A DNA stretch of 64,000 bases from assembly GCF_040675855.1 (NCBI RefSeq), contig NZ_JBEGIK010000001.1, forward strand, positions 806,001 through 870,000, read 5' to 3'. Shown here piece by piece: positions 46,193 to 55,479 of this stretch (within the stretch, counting starts at the first letter, position 1; every line of letters starts with the position of its first letter). Below the pieces are notes generated by a model. It saw only the letters and a program-made list of their open reading frames with translations, did not search any database and had not been told where the DNA came from. The position numbers were made by a program, and so were the translations under genes. The stretch comes from Microbacterium sp. LWH3-1.2. GTDB taxonomy: Bacteria > Actinomycetota > Actinomycetes > Actinomycetales > Microbacteriaceae.

Positions 46193-47887
46193 TCAGGCGC
46201 CCGTGCAGTACGTCAGCGTGATCTCCGAGTGCACGGCGACGTCGCCAGGCGTCAGCGACTGCGACGACACCGTCGGCGGGGTGGAGCCCGCGCAGTTCGG
46301 GTCTTCCGCGGGGATCACGGTCAGGCCGAGTCCCTCGAGCTCCCGCGTCGCGGCGTCCACCGTGTAGCCCCGCACGTCGTTGATGGCCACCCGGCCGGAG
46401 GCGACCACGAGGTTCACCATCGTGCCGGTGGGCACGCTCGACCCGTCGACAGGGTTGCTCGAGATGACCGTTCCCGCGGCGAGATCCTTGTCGTTCTGCT
46501 GCGTGATGGTGCCCAGCTGCAGGCCCGCTCCGGTGATGGCGGTGGTCGCGGCATCCTGTCCCAGTCCGGCGAGCGTGGGCACGGTCGACATCTGCTGGCC
46601 GGTCGACACGTAGACCTTCACCTGCTGATCCGGGGTGACCGACGTCCCGGCGTCGGGATCGGTGCGGATGACGTTGCCCTCCGCGACCTCGGTGCTCTCC
46701 TCGTCCACGCGGATCGCGCGGAGGTCCGATTCGGCGAGGGTGTCGTTCGCCCGCTCGTACGTCATCCCCGACACGTCCGGCACCTCGCGCGCGTTGCCCG
46801 GAAGCTCGTCGCGCGGCTGGATCGTGAGCACCCAGAACAGCAGCGAGATGAGCAGCACCGCGAGCAGCGCCACGCCCGCCCAGATCCACGCGACCGGTGG
46901 CCCGGCCTGCGTGCGCTTCATCGTGGTGTCGGTGCTCAGCTGACGCAGCGATCGTGCGGTCTCGGCGGCCTGCCGCGGGTTGGGTCCGTAGAGCTCGCTC
47001 GTGAGGGCGCCGACCTGGCGCTTGGTGGGCTGCCTGCCGTCGACGGTCGCGTCGAGGGCCTCGCGGAACCCTGCTGCGTCCTGGTAGCGCTGGAACGGAT
47101 CCTTCGCGAGGGCGCGGAGCGCGACCGTGTCCAGCGCCCGCGGCACGGTCTCGTTCACCTCGGACGGCGGGACCGGTGCCTCGCTCACGTGCTGGTACGC
47201 GACCGCGACCGGGGATTCGCCGCGGAACGGCTGGCGGCCGGTCAAGAGCTCGTACAGCACCACACCCGTCGAGTACACGTCGGCGCGCGCGTCGACGGGC
47301 TCCCCCTTGGCCTGCTCAGGCGAGAAGTACGCGGCGGTGCCGAGGATCTGCGTGGTCTCGGCGACCGTCGACGACGAATCCGACACGGCGCGGGCGATGC
47401 CGAAGTCCATGACCTTCACCTGACCGGCATCCGTCACCATGACGTTGCCGGGCTTGATGTCGCGATGCACGACGCCCGCGCGGTGCGAGTACTCGAGAGC
47501 CTCGAGGATGCCGTCGACGTAGCGGACGGCATCCGTCACGGGAACCGGGCCCGCAGCGATGATCTGCTTGAGAAGGCGTCCCTTGACGAGCTCCATCACG
47601 ATGAACGGGACGGGGCGCACCGTGCCGTCCGGGGTGGTCAGGGAGTCCTCGCCGGCGTCGTAGACGCGCACGATCGTCGGATGCGCCATGCGGGAAGCTG
47701 CCTGCGCCTCCAGGCGGAACCGGGTGCGGAACGCGTTGTCGTCGGCCAGCTCGCGGTCGAGGATCTTGATCGCGACCTCGCGGCCGAGCGTGAGGTCGTA
47801 CCCGCGGTAGACACTCGCCATGCCGCCCCGGCCGATCGGCTCATCGATGCGATAGCGCCCCGAAAGCACGCGCGGCTCAGCTGTCAC
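46193..47887 (-). CDS. pknB: Ser/Thr protein kinase PknB with three PASTA domains
   Basis: Membrane kinase sensing peptidoglycan fragments and phosphorylating cell-wall enzymes; 564 aa from the GTG at 47887, chosen because AGGGAG lies 5 nt upstream. Kinase domain: GRGGMASVYRG, AIKIL lysine, HRDIKPGN catalytic loop, DFG in KVMDFGIAR and the Thr-rich activation loop (SSSTVAETTQILGT). The membrane segment is WIWAGVALLAVLLISLLFWVL (about 348-368), then three PASTA repeats (about 380-564), the last ending in a Cys pair. Mycobacterial PknB has four. Confidence 0.95.
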   Translation of the reverse strand: MTAEPRVLSGRYRIDEPIGRGGMASVYRGYDLTLGREVAIKILDRELADDNAFRTRFRLEAQAASRMAHPTIVRVYDAGEDSLTTPDGTVRPVPFIVMELVKGRLLKQIIAAGPVPVTDAVRYVDGILEALEYSHRAGVVHRDIKPGNVMVTDAGQVKVMDFGIARAVSDSSSTVAETTQILGTAAYFSPEQAKGEPVDARADVYSTGVVLYELLTGRQPFRGESPVAVAYQHVSEAPVPPSEVNETVPRALDTVALRALAKDPFQRYQDAAGFREALDATVDGRQPTKRQVGALTSELYGPNPRQAAETARSLRQLSTDTTMKRTQAGPPVAWIWAGVALLAVLLISLLFWVLTIQPRDELPGNAREVPDVSGMTYERANDTLAESDLRAIRVDEESTEVAEGNVIRTDPDAGTSVTPDQQVKVYVSTGQQMSTVPTLAGLGQDAATTAITGAGLQLGTITQQNDKDLAAGTVISSNPVDGSSVPTGTMVNLVVASGRVAINDVRGYTVDAATRELEGLGLTVIPAEDPNCAGSTPPTVSSQSLTPGDVAVHSEITLTYCTGA

Positions 47888-47981
47888 GGTCACTCCCTGC
47901 CTGGAACATCAGCCACACTAGCCGAGCCCGAGCGGGTCGCACGTGCCGTACGACCCGCTCGGAGGACTCACTCAGCCAAGC

Positions 47982-49691
47982 TCACGGCGTGGGCGTCGGA
48001 GTCGGGGTCGCGGCCTCGATCAGCACGGTCGCCTCGCCGGACGCACCCGACGTACGGTTGCCCGCCGTGCCGCCGCTGCAGGTCACGGTGTACGTGACGA
48101 TGACGGTCTGACCGGCCGTGTCGCCCGCGGTCACCGTCGCGTTGCGCGCGTTCTGCGGGAAGTTCGGGCCGTTGGCGATCGTGCCGTTCTGGACTGCGAA
48201 CGTGTACGAGCTCACCGAGCCGGTGCCCGATGGGCACGTGTAGCCGTCCCACATCACCGTCAGGTCGCCGCCGGGCTCGACGGTCGCCGGTGATCCCTGG
48301 AACGTCGGGGTCGCGGGGGGCGGCATCGGGGTCTGGCCCGCGTAGGTCGTCAGCTCGATGATCGTGCTCTTCGGCACGTTTCCCGTCGGGGTGACACTGT
48401 AGATCTTGCCGACGCTGGCCTCGTCGGGCGAGGCGTTGCCCTCTTGGCAGTTCGCGCCGAGGCCGAGAGCGTCGAGGGCGGCCGACGCCGTGGGGCAGTC
48501 CTGCCCGACGTAGTCGTCCGCGACGACGTTCACCGTGGTGGGCGTCGGGGTCGGAGTGTCGGTCGGCGTCGCGGACGGCGAGGCGGAGCTCTTCGTCGGG
48601 TCGGGTTCGGGCTCGTTGCCCGAGTTCGCGACGACCGCCCAGATGGTGCCGATCAGCACGAGCAGCAGCAGGGCGATGAGCGCGATCAGCGGCCACGTCC
48701 AGGGGCTGCGCTTCTTCTTCTCCGGGGTCTCGTCGGCGCCCTCTTCGCCCGGTGCGGGCAGGAGGCGGGTCGCCGCAGACGTGTCGGAGCCGGAGGCGAG
48801 GAGCTGGGTCGCCGCATCGCCTGCGGCGACCGCGCCCGCGATCGCCGGGACCGCCGCCGCGGCGGCGGCGACATCGCCACGGCGCAGCGCCGAGGCGGCG
48901 CGCGCGACGGCTGCCGCCGACGCCGGGCGTTCCTCGGGCTTCTTGGCGATCATCGCCATCACGAGGTTCTGCACGGGAACGGCGACCGTCGCGGGCAGCG
49001 CGGGCGGCTGCTCGTTGATCTGCGCCATCGCGATCGCGACCTGCGACTCGCCTGTGAACGGGCGCTTGCCCGCGAGACACTCGTAAGCGACGATGCCGAG
49101 CGAGTAGATGTCGGTGGCAGGGGACGCCGGGTGTCCCGACGCCTGCTCGGGCGACAGGTACTGCACGGTCCCCATCACCTGTCCGGTGGCGGTGAGCGGC
49201 ACCTGGTCGGCGATGCGCGCGATGCCGAAGTCGGTGATCTTCACGCGCCCGTCGGGCGTGATGAGGAGGTTGCCGGGCTTGATGTCGCGGTGCACGAGGC
49301 CGGCCGCGTGCGCCGCCTGAAGCGCCGCGGACGTCTGAGCGACGATGTCGAGGGTCTTGTCGGTCGACAGGGTTCCGTCGCGCTCGAGGATCGTCGACAG
49401 TGCCTCGCCGGGAACGAGCTCCATCACGAGGAAGGCGCTGCCGTTCTCCTCGCCGTAGTCGAACACGCTGGCGATGCCCTCGTGGTTGACGAGCGCCGCG
49501 TGGCGGGCTTCGGCACGGAAGCGTTCCAGAAAGCCCGGATCGCCCATGTACTCGTCTTTGAGGATCTTGATGGCGACGGTTCGCCCGATGACGTGGTCGG
49601 TCGCCTCCCAGACCTCGCCCATGCCGCCGATCGCTATGCGCGAATCGAGTTCGTATCGGCCGCCGAAGGTCACGCCCTGCGTCGGTCTCAT
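47982..49691 (-). CDS. pknA: Ser/Thr protein kinase, PknA position, with extracytoplasmic domain
   Basis: 569 aa. Kinase domain with IAIGGMGEVWEATD, VAIKILK, HRDIKPGNLLIT and ITDFGIAR; then an Ala-rich juxtamembrane part and the membrane segment WTWPLIALIALLLLVLIGTIWAVV (about 340-363). The outer region has a Ser/Thr/Pro linker, one PASTA-like repeat (VADDYVGQDCPTASAALDALG) and a C-terminal Ig-like region (about 465-569). Mycobacterial PknA lacks such an ectodomain. Position between pbpA and pknB identifies it as the PknA equivalent. Overlaps pbpA by 4 nt. Confidence 0.93.
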   Translation of the reverse strand: MRPTQGVTFGGRYELDSRIAIGGMGEVWEATDHVIGRTVAIKILKDEYMGDPGFLERFRAEARHAALVNHEGIASVFDYGEENGSAFLVMELVPGEALSTILERDGTLSTDKTLDIVAQTSAALQAAHAAGLVHRDIKPGNLLITPDGRVKITDFGIARIADQVPLTATGQVMGTVQYLSPEQASGHPASPATDIYSLGIVAYECLAGKRPFTGESQVAIAMAQINEQPPALPATVAVPVQNLVMAMIAKKPEERPASAAAVARAASALRRGDVAAAAAAVPAIAGAVAAGDAATQLLASGSDTSAATRLLPAPGEEGADETPEKKKRSPWTWPLIALIALLLLVLIGTIWAVVANSGNEPEPDPTKSSASPSATPTDTPTPTPTTVNVVADDYVGQDCPTASAALDALGLGANCQEGNASPDEASVGKIYSVTPTGNVPKSTIIELTTYAGQTPMPPPATPTFQGSPATVEPGGDLTVMWDGYTCPSGTGSVSSYTFAVQNGTIANGPNFPQNARNATVTAGDTAGQTVIVTYTVTCSGGTAGNRTSGASGEATVLIEAATPTPTPTP

Positions 49692-51148
49692 CGTCCCAGC
49701 ACCGCCTCCATGACCTTCTTCGCGATAGGAGCGGCGATGGTGTTGCCGCTGCCCGATTGTCCTTGCCTGCCGCCGTCCTCGACGACCACGGCGACGGCGA
49801 CCTCGGGGTTGTCGGCAGGTGCGAACCCGGTGAACCAGAGCGTGTACGGCTCATCGCCCGTGTTCTCCGCGGTTCCCGTCTTTCCGGCCACGTCGACCCC
49901 GTCTATTCTTGCACCCGACGCGGCACCGTCACTGACATTGGCGACCATCATCTGAACCAGCTCGTCCGCCAGGTCCGCCTCGAGCGCCCGCCCGAATTCA
50001 CTGTCGTCGAAGGTCTTCTGAACAGACAGATCCGGGCCGATCACGCGGTCCACCATCCTCGGGTCCATCACGATCCCGCCGTTCGCGATGCCCGCCGACA
50101 CCATCGCCATCTGCAGCGGCGTCGCGGTGACCTGGCCCTGGCCGAAGCCGCTCAGTGCGGTCTGCGCGTCGTCCTGGATCGTGCGGGGATAGCCGGACGC
50201 CGTTGAGGTGACCGGCAGCTCGAACGACAGATTGAAGCCGTACTTCTCGGCCTCTTCGCGGATCGCGGTGTCGCCGAGTTCGACCGCGAGCTCGGCGAAC
50301 GGGATGTTGCAGCTCAGCCGCAGCGCATCGGCGAGCGTGACCGTGTCGCCGCCGCCGCACGTGCCGCCGCTGGCGTTGTGCACGACGCTCGACGACTGCG
50401 GCAGCTGATAGGTCGCCGGGTTGGGGAGCGTCGACGCCGGCGTGTATTCGCCCGACGCGAGGGCCGCCGAGGCGACCACGAGCTTGAAAGTGGACCCGGG
50501 CGGGTTGAGATCGCCGGCGATCGCGCGGTTCGACAGCGGCTTTCCGGGGTCGGCGACGAGAGCGTCGTACGCGGCGTTGACCTCGCCCGTGGCATGCGAG
50601 GCGAGCACGTTGGTGTCGTAGCTCGGGCTCGTCACCATGGCGAGGATGCGTCCGGTCGACGGCTCGATAGCGATCACGCCGCCCTGCAGATCGCCGAGCG
50701 CCTCGTACGCCGCGCGCTGCACGTCGGCGTCGAGAGACAGCACGACGTTCGATCCGCGCGGGGGTTGCCCGGTGAAGATGCGCTCGACGCGCGAGAGGAA
50801 CTGCGAGCCCGCCGTGCCGCTGAGCTCCTGGTTCATCGCCTGCTCGATCCAGGTCGCCGAGTTCAGGGCGGGATTGATATAGCCGGTGACGGGCGCCCAC
50901 ATCTCGGCATCCGTGTATACGCGCTGCCAGCTGTAGAGGTCGCCCGAGGGCACCGAGGACGCGATGGCCGAGCCGCTCGCGATGATCGACCCGCGCTGCA
51001 CCTCGTACGAGTCGTACAGTGCGCGGCGGTTCGCGGGGTTCGCGGCGAGCTCGTCGGTCTGGATCACCTGGATCCAGCTCGTAGACCCGAACAGCGCGAG
51101 GAACATGACCAGCATCAGGATGCTGAGTCGGCGCAGCTCCTTGGTCAT
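49688..51148 (-). CDS. pbpA: penicillin-binding protein (class B transpeptidase, PbpA)
   Basis: Cross-links peptidoglycan during elongation or division with the adjacent SEDS protein; 486 aa. N-terminal anchor RRLSILMLVMFLALFGSTSWI (about residues 6-26). Transpeptidase motifs: SxxK in NPPGSTFKLVVA (about S221), SxN in LRLSCNIPFAELA (about S279) and KTG in VAGKTGTAEN (about 423). Exactly adjacent to the rodA stop (no gap) and overlapping the kinase gene downstream. Conserved actinobacterial order rodA-pbpA-pknA-pknB. Confidence 0.95.
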   Translation of the reverse strand: MTKELRRLSILMLVMFLALFGSTSWIQVIQTDELAANPANRRALYDSYEVQRGSIIASGSAIASSVPSGDLYSWQRVYTDAEMWAPVTGYINPALNSATWIEQAMNQELSGTAGSQFLSRVERIFTGQPPRGSNVVLSLDADVQRAAYEALGDLQGGVIAIEPSTGRILAMVTSPSYDTNVLASHATGEVNAAYDALVADPGKPLSNRAIAGDLNPPGSTFKLVVASAALASGEYTPASTLPNPATYQLPQSSSVVHNASGGTCGGGDTVTLADALRLSCNIPFAELAVELGDTAIREEAEKYGFNLSFELPVTSTASGYPRTIQDDAQTALSGFGQGQVTATPLQMAMVSAGIANGGIVMDPRMVDRVIGPDLSVQKTFDDSEFGRALEADLADELVQMMVANVSDGAASGARIDGVDVAGKTGTAENTGDEPYTLWFTGFAPADNPEVAVAVVVEDGGRQGQSGSGNTIAAPIAKKVMEAVLGR

Positions 51149-52543
51149 CTAGCCGATCACCACCCTCGGCCGGCTCCGCACGGCGTCGGAGATGCGCAGG
51201 AGGAGGGCCACGATGATCCAGTTCGCCACGAGCGACGAACCGCCCGCGGCGAGGAACGGCGTGGTGAGGCCGGTGAGCGGGATGAGCCGCGTGACGCCGC
51301 CGACCATGATGAACACCTGCAGGGCGATCGTGAACGACAGGCCGGTCGCCAGCAGCTTGCCGAAGTCGTCCTGCCCGGCGAGGCCGATGCGGATGCCGCG
51401 GCTCGTGAACACCATGTACAGGCACAGGATCGCGAAGACCCCGATGAGGCCGAGCTCCTCGCCGAGCGCCGGGAGGATGTAGTCGCTCTCGGCGACCGGC
51501 GTCAGGTACGGCCGCCCCTGGCCGAGGCCGGTGCCCAGCAGGCCTCCGTTCGCCATGCCGAAGATGCCGTTGACGAGCTGGTAGCTGGAGTCGTCCATCA
51601 GCTCGGGGTTGAACGCGTCGAGCCAGTTGTTGAAGCGCGCGCCCACGTACGGCAGGATCCGCGACGCGAGGAACGCCCCCGACACCGCGAGCACGACGCC
51701 GATGAGCACCCAGCTGGTCTTGCCCGTGGCGACGTAGAGCATCGCGACGAACATGCCGAAGATGAGCACGCCGGTGCCGAGGTCGCGCTGCAGCACGATG
51801 ATGCCGAGCGACACGAGCCAGATGACGAGCAGCGGCCCGAGTTCGCGCGCGCGGGGCCAGGTCATGCCGAGGAAGCGCGTGCCGGTCGAGGTCAGACTCT
51901 CCCGCGTGCGGACGAGATAGCCGGCGAAGAAGATGCCGAGGGCGATCTTCGCGAGTTCGCCGGGCTGGAAGGTGAAGAAGCCGAGGTCGACCCACACGTC
52001 GGCGTTGCCGCCGCCGCTGAGTCCTGGGATCACCGGCAGGATCAGCAGCACGATGCCGACGAACCCGAAGATGTACGTGTACCGGAACAGCACGCGGTAG
52101 TTCTTGAGGAACATCACCACGAGGATCGCCGCGACCAGGGCGATCGCCGCCCACGCGAGCTGCCGCGTCGAGAACGCGTCCCACCCGTGGCGCTCCCAGT
52201 ACAGGTCGAGCCGGTAGATCATCGCGAGGCCGAGTCCGGTGAGGAGCGTTGCGATCGGGACGACGAACGGGTCGGCGGCGCGGGCGCGCAGGCGCAGCAG
52301 GATGTGCAGCGCGATCACGAGGGCCGTGAGGCCGCCGCAGTAGACGAGGAACGTCCAGTCGATGAAGTCCTGCGCGCCGAGCTGCACGAGTGCGATCGCG
52401 GAGCCGTTGATCGCGAACGCGAAGATCAGCAGCGCCAGTTCGCGGTTGCGCTGGGTCTGCGGCACGCGGATGCGACGCAGCGCCCGCACGACGGCCGTAT
52501 CGGTCGAGACCGCGTCGGTGGGTGTGCTCGTGGGGGCGCTCAT
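51149..52543 (-). CDS. rodA: SEDS peptidoglycan glycosyltransferase (RodA/FtsW family)
   Basis: Polymerises lipid II into glycan strands together with its cognate PBP; 464 aa with about 12 membrane segments. SEDS hallmarks: WVDLGFFTFQPGELAKIALGIFFAGYL (conserved QPxE...K region), the large extracytoplasmic loop with FNPELMDDSSYQLVNGIFGMANGGLLGTGLGQG, and GEELGLIGVFAI. The C-terminus is short. Encoded between pstP (4-nt overlap) and pbpA, which makes RodA the better name than FtsW. Confidence 0.94.
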   Translation of the reverse strand: MSAPTSTPTDAVSTDTAVVRALRRIRVPQTQRNRELALLIFAFAINGSAIALVQLGAQDFIDWTFLVYCGGLTALVIALHILLRLRARAADPFVVPIATLLTGLGLAMIYRLDLYWERHGWDAFSTRQLAWAAIALVAAILVVMFLKNYRVLFRYTYIFGFVGIVLLILPVIPGLSGGGNADVWVDLGFFTFQPGELAKIALGIFFAGYLVRTRESLTSTGTRFLGMTWPRARELGPLLVIWLVSLGIIVLQRDLGTGVLIFGMFVAMLYVATGKTSWVLIGVVLAVSGAFLASRILPYVGARFNNWLDAFNPELMDDSSYQLVNGIFGMANGGLLGTGLGQGRPYLTPVAESDYILPALGEELGLIGVFAILCLYMVFTSRGIRIGLAGQDDFGKLLATGLSFTIALQVFIMVGGVTRLIPLTGLTTPFLAAGGSSLVANWIIVALLLRISDAVRSRPRVVIG

Positions 52544-53778
52544 CCGCCTCCTCCCGCCAGGTCGCTGATTCCCGACACGATCTGCCGCGCATGCAAGAGC
52601 GAGTTCGCCGAGATCGTCCCCTCCACCGTCGCACGGGCGAACTCCGACAGCGAATCGAGCGGGATCCCGGTGTCTTCGTACGGGGTCGACAGTGAGATCG
52701 GGCCGATGTTCTGCTGAACGCCCTGGTAGATCACGACAGTGTCCTCATCCGCCCCGACGAAGTAGCGCGTCTGCGTCCACTGGTAGCCGAGCCACGCGGC
52801 CCCCGCGATGATCACGAGCACGAGGGCGACGCCCGCGATCCACCCGATGCGGCGCCGCCGGGCGCGCCGGCGATCCTCTTCGATGAGCTCCTCGAGGAAC
52901 TCGGGCGCCGGCTCGAAGTGGGTGGGCTCGTTGGCCGCCTGGCGGTTCGGGTGCAGCCAGCTCGAGCGCCGCGGCGCGGCCGCGGGCACCTCGACGCCGA
53001 CCGGGTTCGACGCAGACCCGACGATCGTGGGCGTTCCCGAGAACAGCGGATGCTGTCCGCCGACGTCGACGATGACGATCGTGACGTTGTCGGGGGCGCC
53101 GCCGTCGAGAGCCTGCTTGAGCAGGTTGTCGGCCGTACGGCCGGGAGCGAGGCCCAGCCCGAGGGCCTTGGACGTATGGGGGTCGTCGACCACGCCCGAC
53201 AGCCCGTCCGAGCACAGCAGCCAGCGGTCGCCGGGCTGCGTCGGCATGATGAACGTGTCGAGCTCGGGGTCGGTGTCCATGTCGCCGAGCACGCGCATGA
53301 GCACGGAGCGACGCGGGTGGTAGCGCGCCTCCTCGGGAGTGATGCGGCCCGAGTCGACGAGGCGCTGGACGAACGTGTGGTCCGTCGTGATCTGGGTGAG
53401 GGCGCCGTCGCGGAACAGGTAGATGCGCGAGTCGCCGATGTGGGCGATGACGGCGTAGTCGTCCACCATGATCAGCGCGCTGACGGTGGTGCCCATGCCG
53501 GCGAGCTCCGGCCGGACGCCGACCGTGTCGACCAGGTCGACCGCGGCGTCCGAGATCGCGTCACGCAGCGCCCGCTCCGCCTCGGCGGTCGACTCGAACG
53601 GCCTGTCCAGCCCCTCGAGTCGGGAGATCGCGAGGCTCGACGCGACGTCGCCGCCGGCGTGGCCTCCCATGCCGTCGGCGACGACGAACAGGTTCGAGCC
53701 GGCGTACCCGGAGTCCTGGTTGTTGGAGCGCACCTTGCCGGTGTGCGAGATCGCGGCGCTCGAGCCCTGGAAGACCAT
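52540..53778 (-). CDS. pstP: PP2C-family Ser/Thr phosphatase PstP
   Basis: Dephosphorylates PknA/PknB and their substrates; 412 aa. Metal-binding PP2C motifs are complete: SNNQDSGY, FVVADGMGGHAGG (about residues 32-44), AHIGDSRIYLFRDG, LLCSDGLSGVVDD and DNVTIVIVDV. A membrane segment (RIGWIAGVALVLVIIAGAAWLGYQW, about 315-338) is followed by an external domain of about 80 residues. Operon member between fhaB and rodA. Confidence 0.95.
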   Translation of the reverse strand: MVFQGSSAAISHTGKVRSNNQDSGYAGSNLFVVADGMGGHAGGDVASSLAISRLEGLDRPFESTAEAERALRDAISDAAVDLVDTVGVRPELAGMGTTVSALIMVDDYAVIAHIGDSRIYLFRDGALTQITTDHTFVQRLVDSGRITPEEARYHPRRSVLMRVLGDMDTDPELDTFIMPTQPGDRWLLCSDGLSGVVDDPHTSKALGLGLAPGRTADNLLKQALDGGAPDNVTIVIVDVGGQHPLFSGTPTIVGSASNPVGVEVPAAAPRRSSWLHPNRQAANEPTHFEPAPEFLEELIEEDRRRARRRRIGWIAGVALVLVIIAGAAWLGYQWTQTRYFVGADEDTVVIYQGVQQNIGPISLSTPYEDTGIPLDSLSEFARATVEGTISANSLLHARQIVSGISDLAGGGG

Positions 53779-53796
53779 GTGCGAGGGGTCCGCCCG

Positions 53797-54330
53797 CTAC
53801 TTCCGCAGCTCGAACGTCGTCGCGCCGACCTTGATCGGAGCGCCGAGGTTCACGGGGACCGGGGCGGTCACACGCACGCCGTCGTGCCAGGTGCCGTTCG
53901 TCGAATCGAGATCCTGGATCATCCACTGGTCGCCCCACAGCACGAGGCGCGCGTGGTGGCTCGACGTGTAGTCATCGCGGACGACGAGGCCCGACTCGCT
54001 CGAGCGGCCGATCGTGAGGGGCTCGTTCCCCAACGGAAGTTCGAGTCCGGTCTTCGGTCCGCTCGTGATGACGATACGCGACGCGGTGGCGGTCGTCGCG
54101 GGTCCACCGGGCTTGGCCGGCGGCGCGGCCGCGACCGGTGCGGTGACGGACGAGGCGGAGCCGGGAGCGGATGCCGCGGGTGCGGCCGCTGCGGCGGCTG
54201 CAGCATCCGGCATCCGCCTGACTTTCACTCCGAAAAGGTCGGCGCGCAGCGAGTACACGACGGCGAAGACGAACGCCCACAGCAGCACCAGGAATCCGAT
54301 GCGCAGCAGCAGCAGGGTGAGCTCGCTCAT
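53797..54330 (-). CDS. fhaB: FHA-domain protein FhaB
   Basis: 177 aa. A signal-anchor at the N-terminus (ELTLLLLRIGFLVLLWAFVFAVVYSL) and an Ala/Pro-rich linker lead to a C-terminal FHA domain (LTIGRSSESGLVVRDDYTSSHHARLVLW, then LDSTNGTWHDG), the phosphothreonine-binding fold. It recruits kinase-phosphorylated partners to the wall-synthesis machinery. ATG at 54330 overlaps the fhaA stop by 4 nt. Confidence 0.93.
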   Translation of the reverse strand: MSELTLLLLRIGFLVLLWAFVFAVVYSLRADLFGVKVRRMPDAAAAAAAAPAASAPGSASSVTAPVAAAPPAKPGGPATTATASRIVITSGPKTGLELPLGNEPLTIGRSSESGLVVRDDYTSSHHARLVLWGDQWMIQDLDSTNGTWHDGVRVTAPVPVNLGAPIKVGATTFELRK

Positions 54331-55070
54331 GCCAGCGGGCCCCTCTCCTGCGGGTCGAACGCCCGGGTCGCATCGTCGACGGATGCTGCCGGCCTGACCG
54401 CACTCGCCTGCGCGACGACGCGGAACACGATGTCGGTGCGTCCGATGCGCACGGTGGCGTCGGGCGGGAGCGCCGCCTCGGTCACCTTGCGACCGTCGAG
54501 CATCGTGCCGTTGGTGGAGCCGAGATCGCGCACCATGGCGCGCTCGCCGTCCCAGAGGATCTCGACGTGCCTGCGGCTCGTGCCGGAGTCGGCGACCGTG
54601 ATGTCGGCGTCGCTGCCGCGGCCGATGACGGTACGCGACTTCGTCAGCGGGATGCGGCGCCCTTCGACGTCGACGACGCCGCGCCACGACACGCGCCCAC
54701 CCTGGGCGGTCGAAGACTCGACGCGGAGGGTGCCGGTCGAGAGCTCCTCGTCGCGTCGGATCGCGATCGTCACGGGGCCGGCAAACGAGTATCCCTGTGC
54801 TTTCGCGTGCGCATGGACGAGCGTGTCGAGCTCGTGCAGGAGCGCGTCGCCGAGCGCTGAGATGCGATCGTCGTCGGCGGGCGACAGTCGCACCGTGAAC
54901 GTGTTCGGCGCGAGGATGCGGTCGCGGCTGACGACGGCCGCCTTCTTGTCGAGCTCGCTGCGCAGGGCCGATGCGATCTCGACAGGCTGGATGCCGCTGC
55001 GGAAGGTCTTGGCGAACGCGCTGTTGACTGCGCGCTCCAGACCTTTCTCGAAGCTGTCAAGTAGTCCCAC
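54327..55070 (-). CDS. fhaA: DUF3662/FHA-domain protein FhaA
   Basis: 247 aa. The N-terminal DUF3662 domain (GLLDSFEKGLERAVNSAFAKTFRSGIQPVEIASAL, residues about 2-120) is followed by a C-terminal FHA domain (VIGRGSDADITVADSGTSRRHVEILW, then LGSTNGTMLDGRKV). In mycobacteria FhaA binds phosphorylated pseudokinase MviN. Here MurJ lacks that C-terminal region, so the partner must differ. First gene of the fhaA-fhaB-pstP-rodA-pbpA-pknA-pknB operon, all with overlaps or very short gaps. Confidence 0.94.
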   Translation of the reverse strand: MGLLDSFEKGLERAVNSAFAKTFRSGIQPVEIASALRSELDKKAAVVSRDRILAPNTFTVRLSPADDDRISALGDALLHELDTLVHAHAKAQGYSFAGPVTIAIRRDEELSTGTLRVESSTAQGGRVSWRGVVDVEGRRIPLTKSRTVIGRGSDADITVADSGTSRRHVEILWDGERAMVRDLGSTNGTMLDGRKVTEAALPPDATVRIGRTDIVFRVVAQASAVRPAASVDDATRAFDPQERGPLA

Positions 55071-55228
55071 GGAGCTCCTCTAGAGGGGGGTGCCGGTTGC
55101 TACATGCTAATTGCACACGCTGTACCCGTGATGGATCGCGCCCCCGATCAGGTGAGTTCGGAAGGGGCCGCGACGCATGATATCCTCGGGAAGTTGAGTT
55201 TCGCGGGATCTGAAGGATCACGCGGCTC

Positions 55229-55312
55229 GCGCGAGTGGCGGAATAGGCAGACGCGCTGGCTTCAGGTGCCAGTGCCCGAAAGGGCGTGGGGGTTCAACTC
55301 CCCCCTCGCGCA
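55229..55312 (+). tRNA. tRNA-Leu (anticodon CAG)
   Basis: 84 nt, class II with a long variable arm (TGCCCGAAAGGGCGT). Acceptor GCGCGAG pairs with CTCGCGC, discriminator A; anticodon CAG in TTCAGGT; T arm GGTTCAACTCC. CCA not encoded. A strong terminator follows, and a gene remnant lies beyond. Confidence 0.97.
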
Positions 55313-55354
55313 CAGCGGGCCCTGTTCTTTTTCAGAGCAGCGGTCCTCACGCAT

Positions 55355-55398
55355 CGAAGAGGCCGGTCGGAGGCGAAGAGCTCCGACCGGCCTCTTCG
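55355..55398 (+). terminator. intrinsic terminator after tRNA-Leu
   Basis: An 18-bp perfect stem, 55355-55372 with 55381-55398, and an 8-nt loop, followed by TTT on the plus strand, 43 nt after the tRNA. Confidence 0.85.
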
Positions 55399-55479
55399 TT
55401 TCCGCTCCGGACGGGTCGTCCCCAGCGCAAGATTCCCGCTCGTCGCCCACACGCCCGGCACGAGTGACCGATGTCGGAG

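Noticed and set aside
46229..48097. Long plus-strand frames over the kinase genes (also 48444-49955 and 50378-52717)
   Set aside because: Frame shadows opposite pknB, pknA, pbpA and rodA; composition is Arg/Gly/Asp-rich and no motif is visible.
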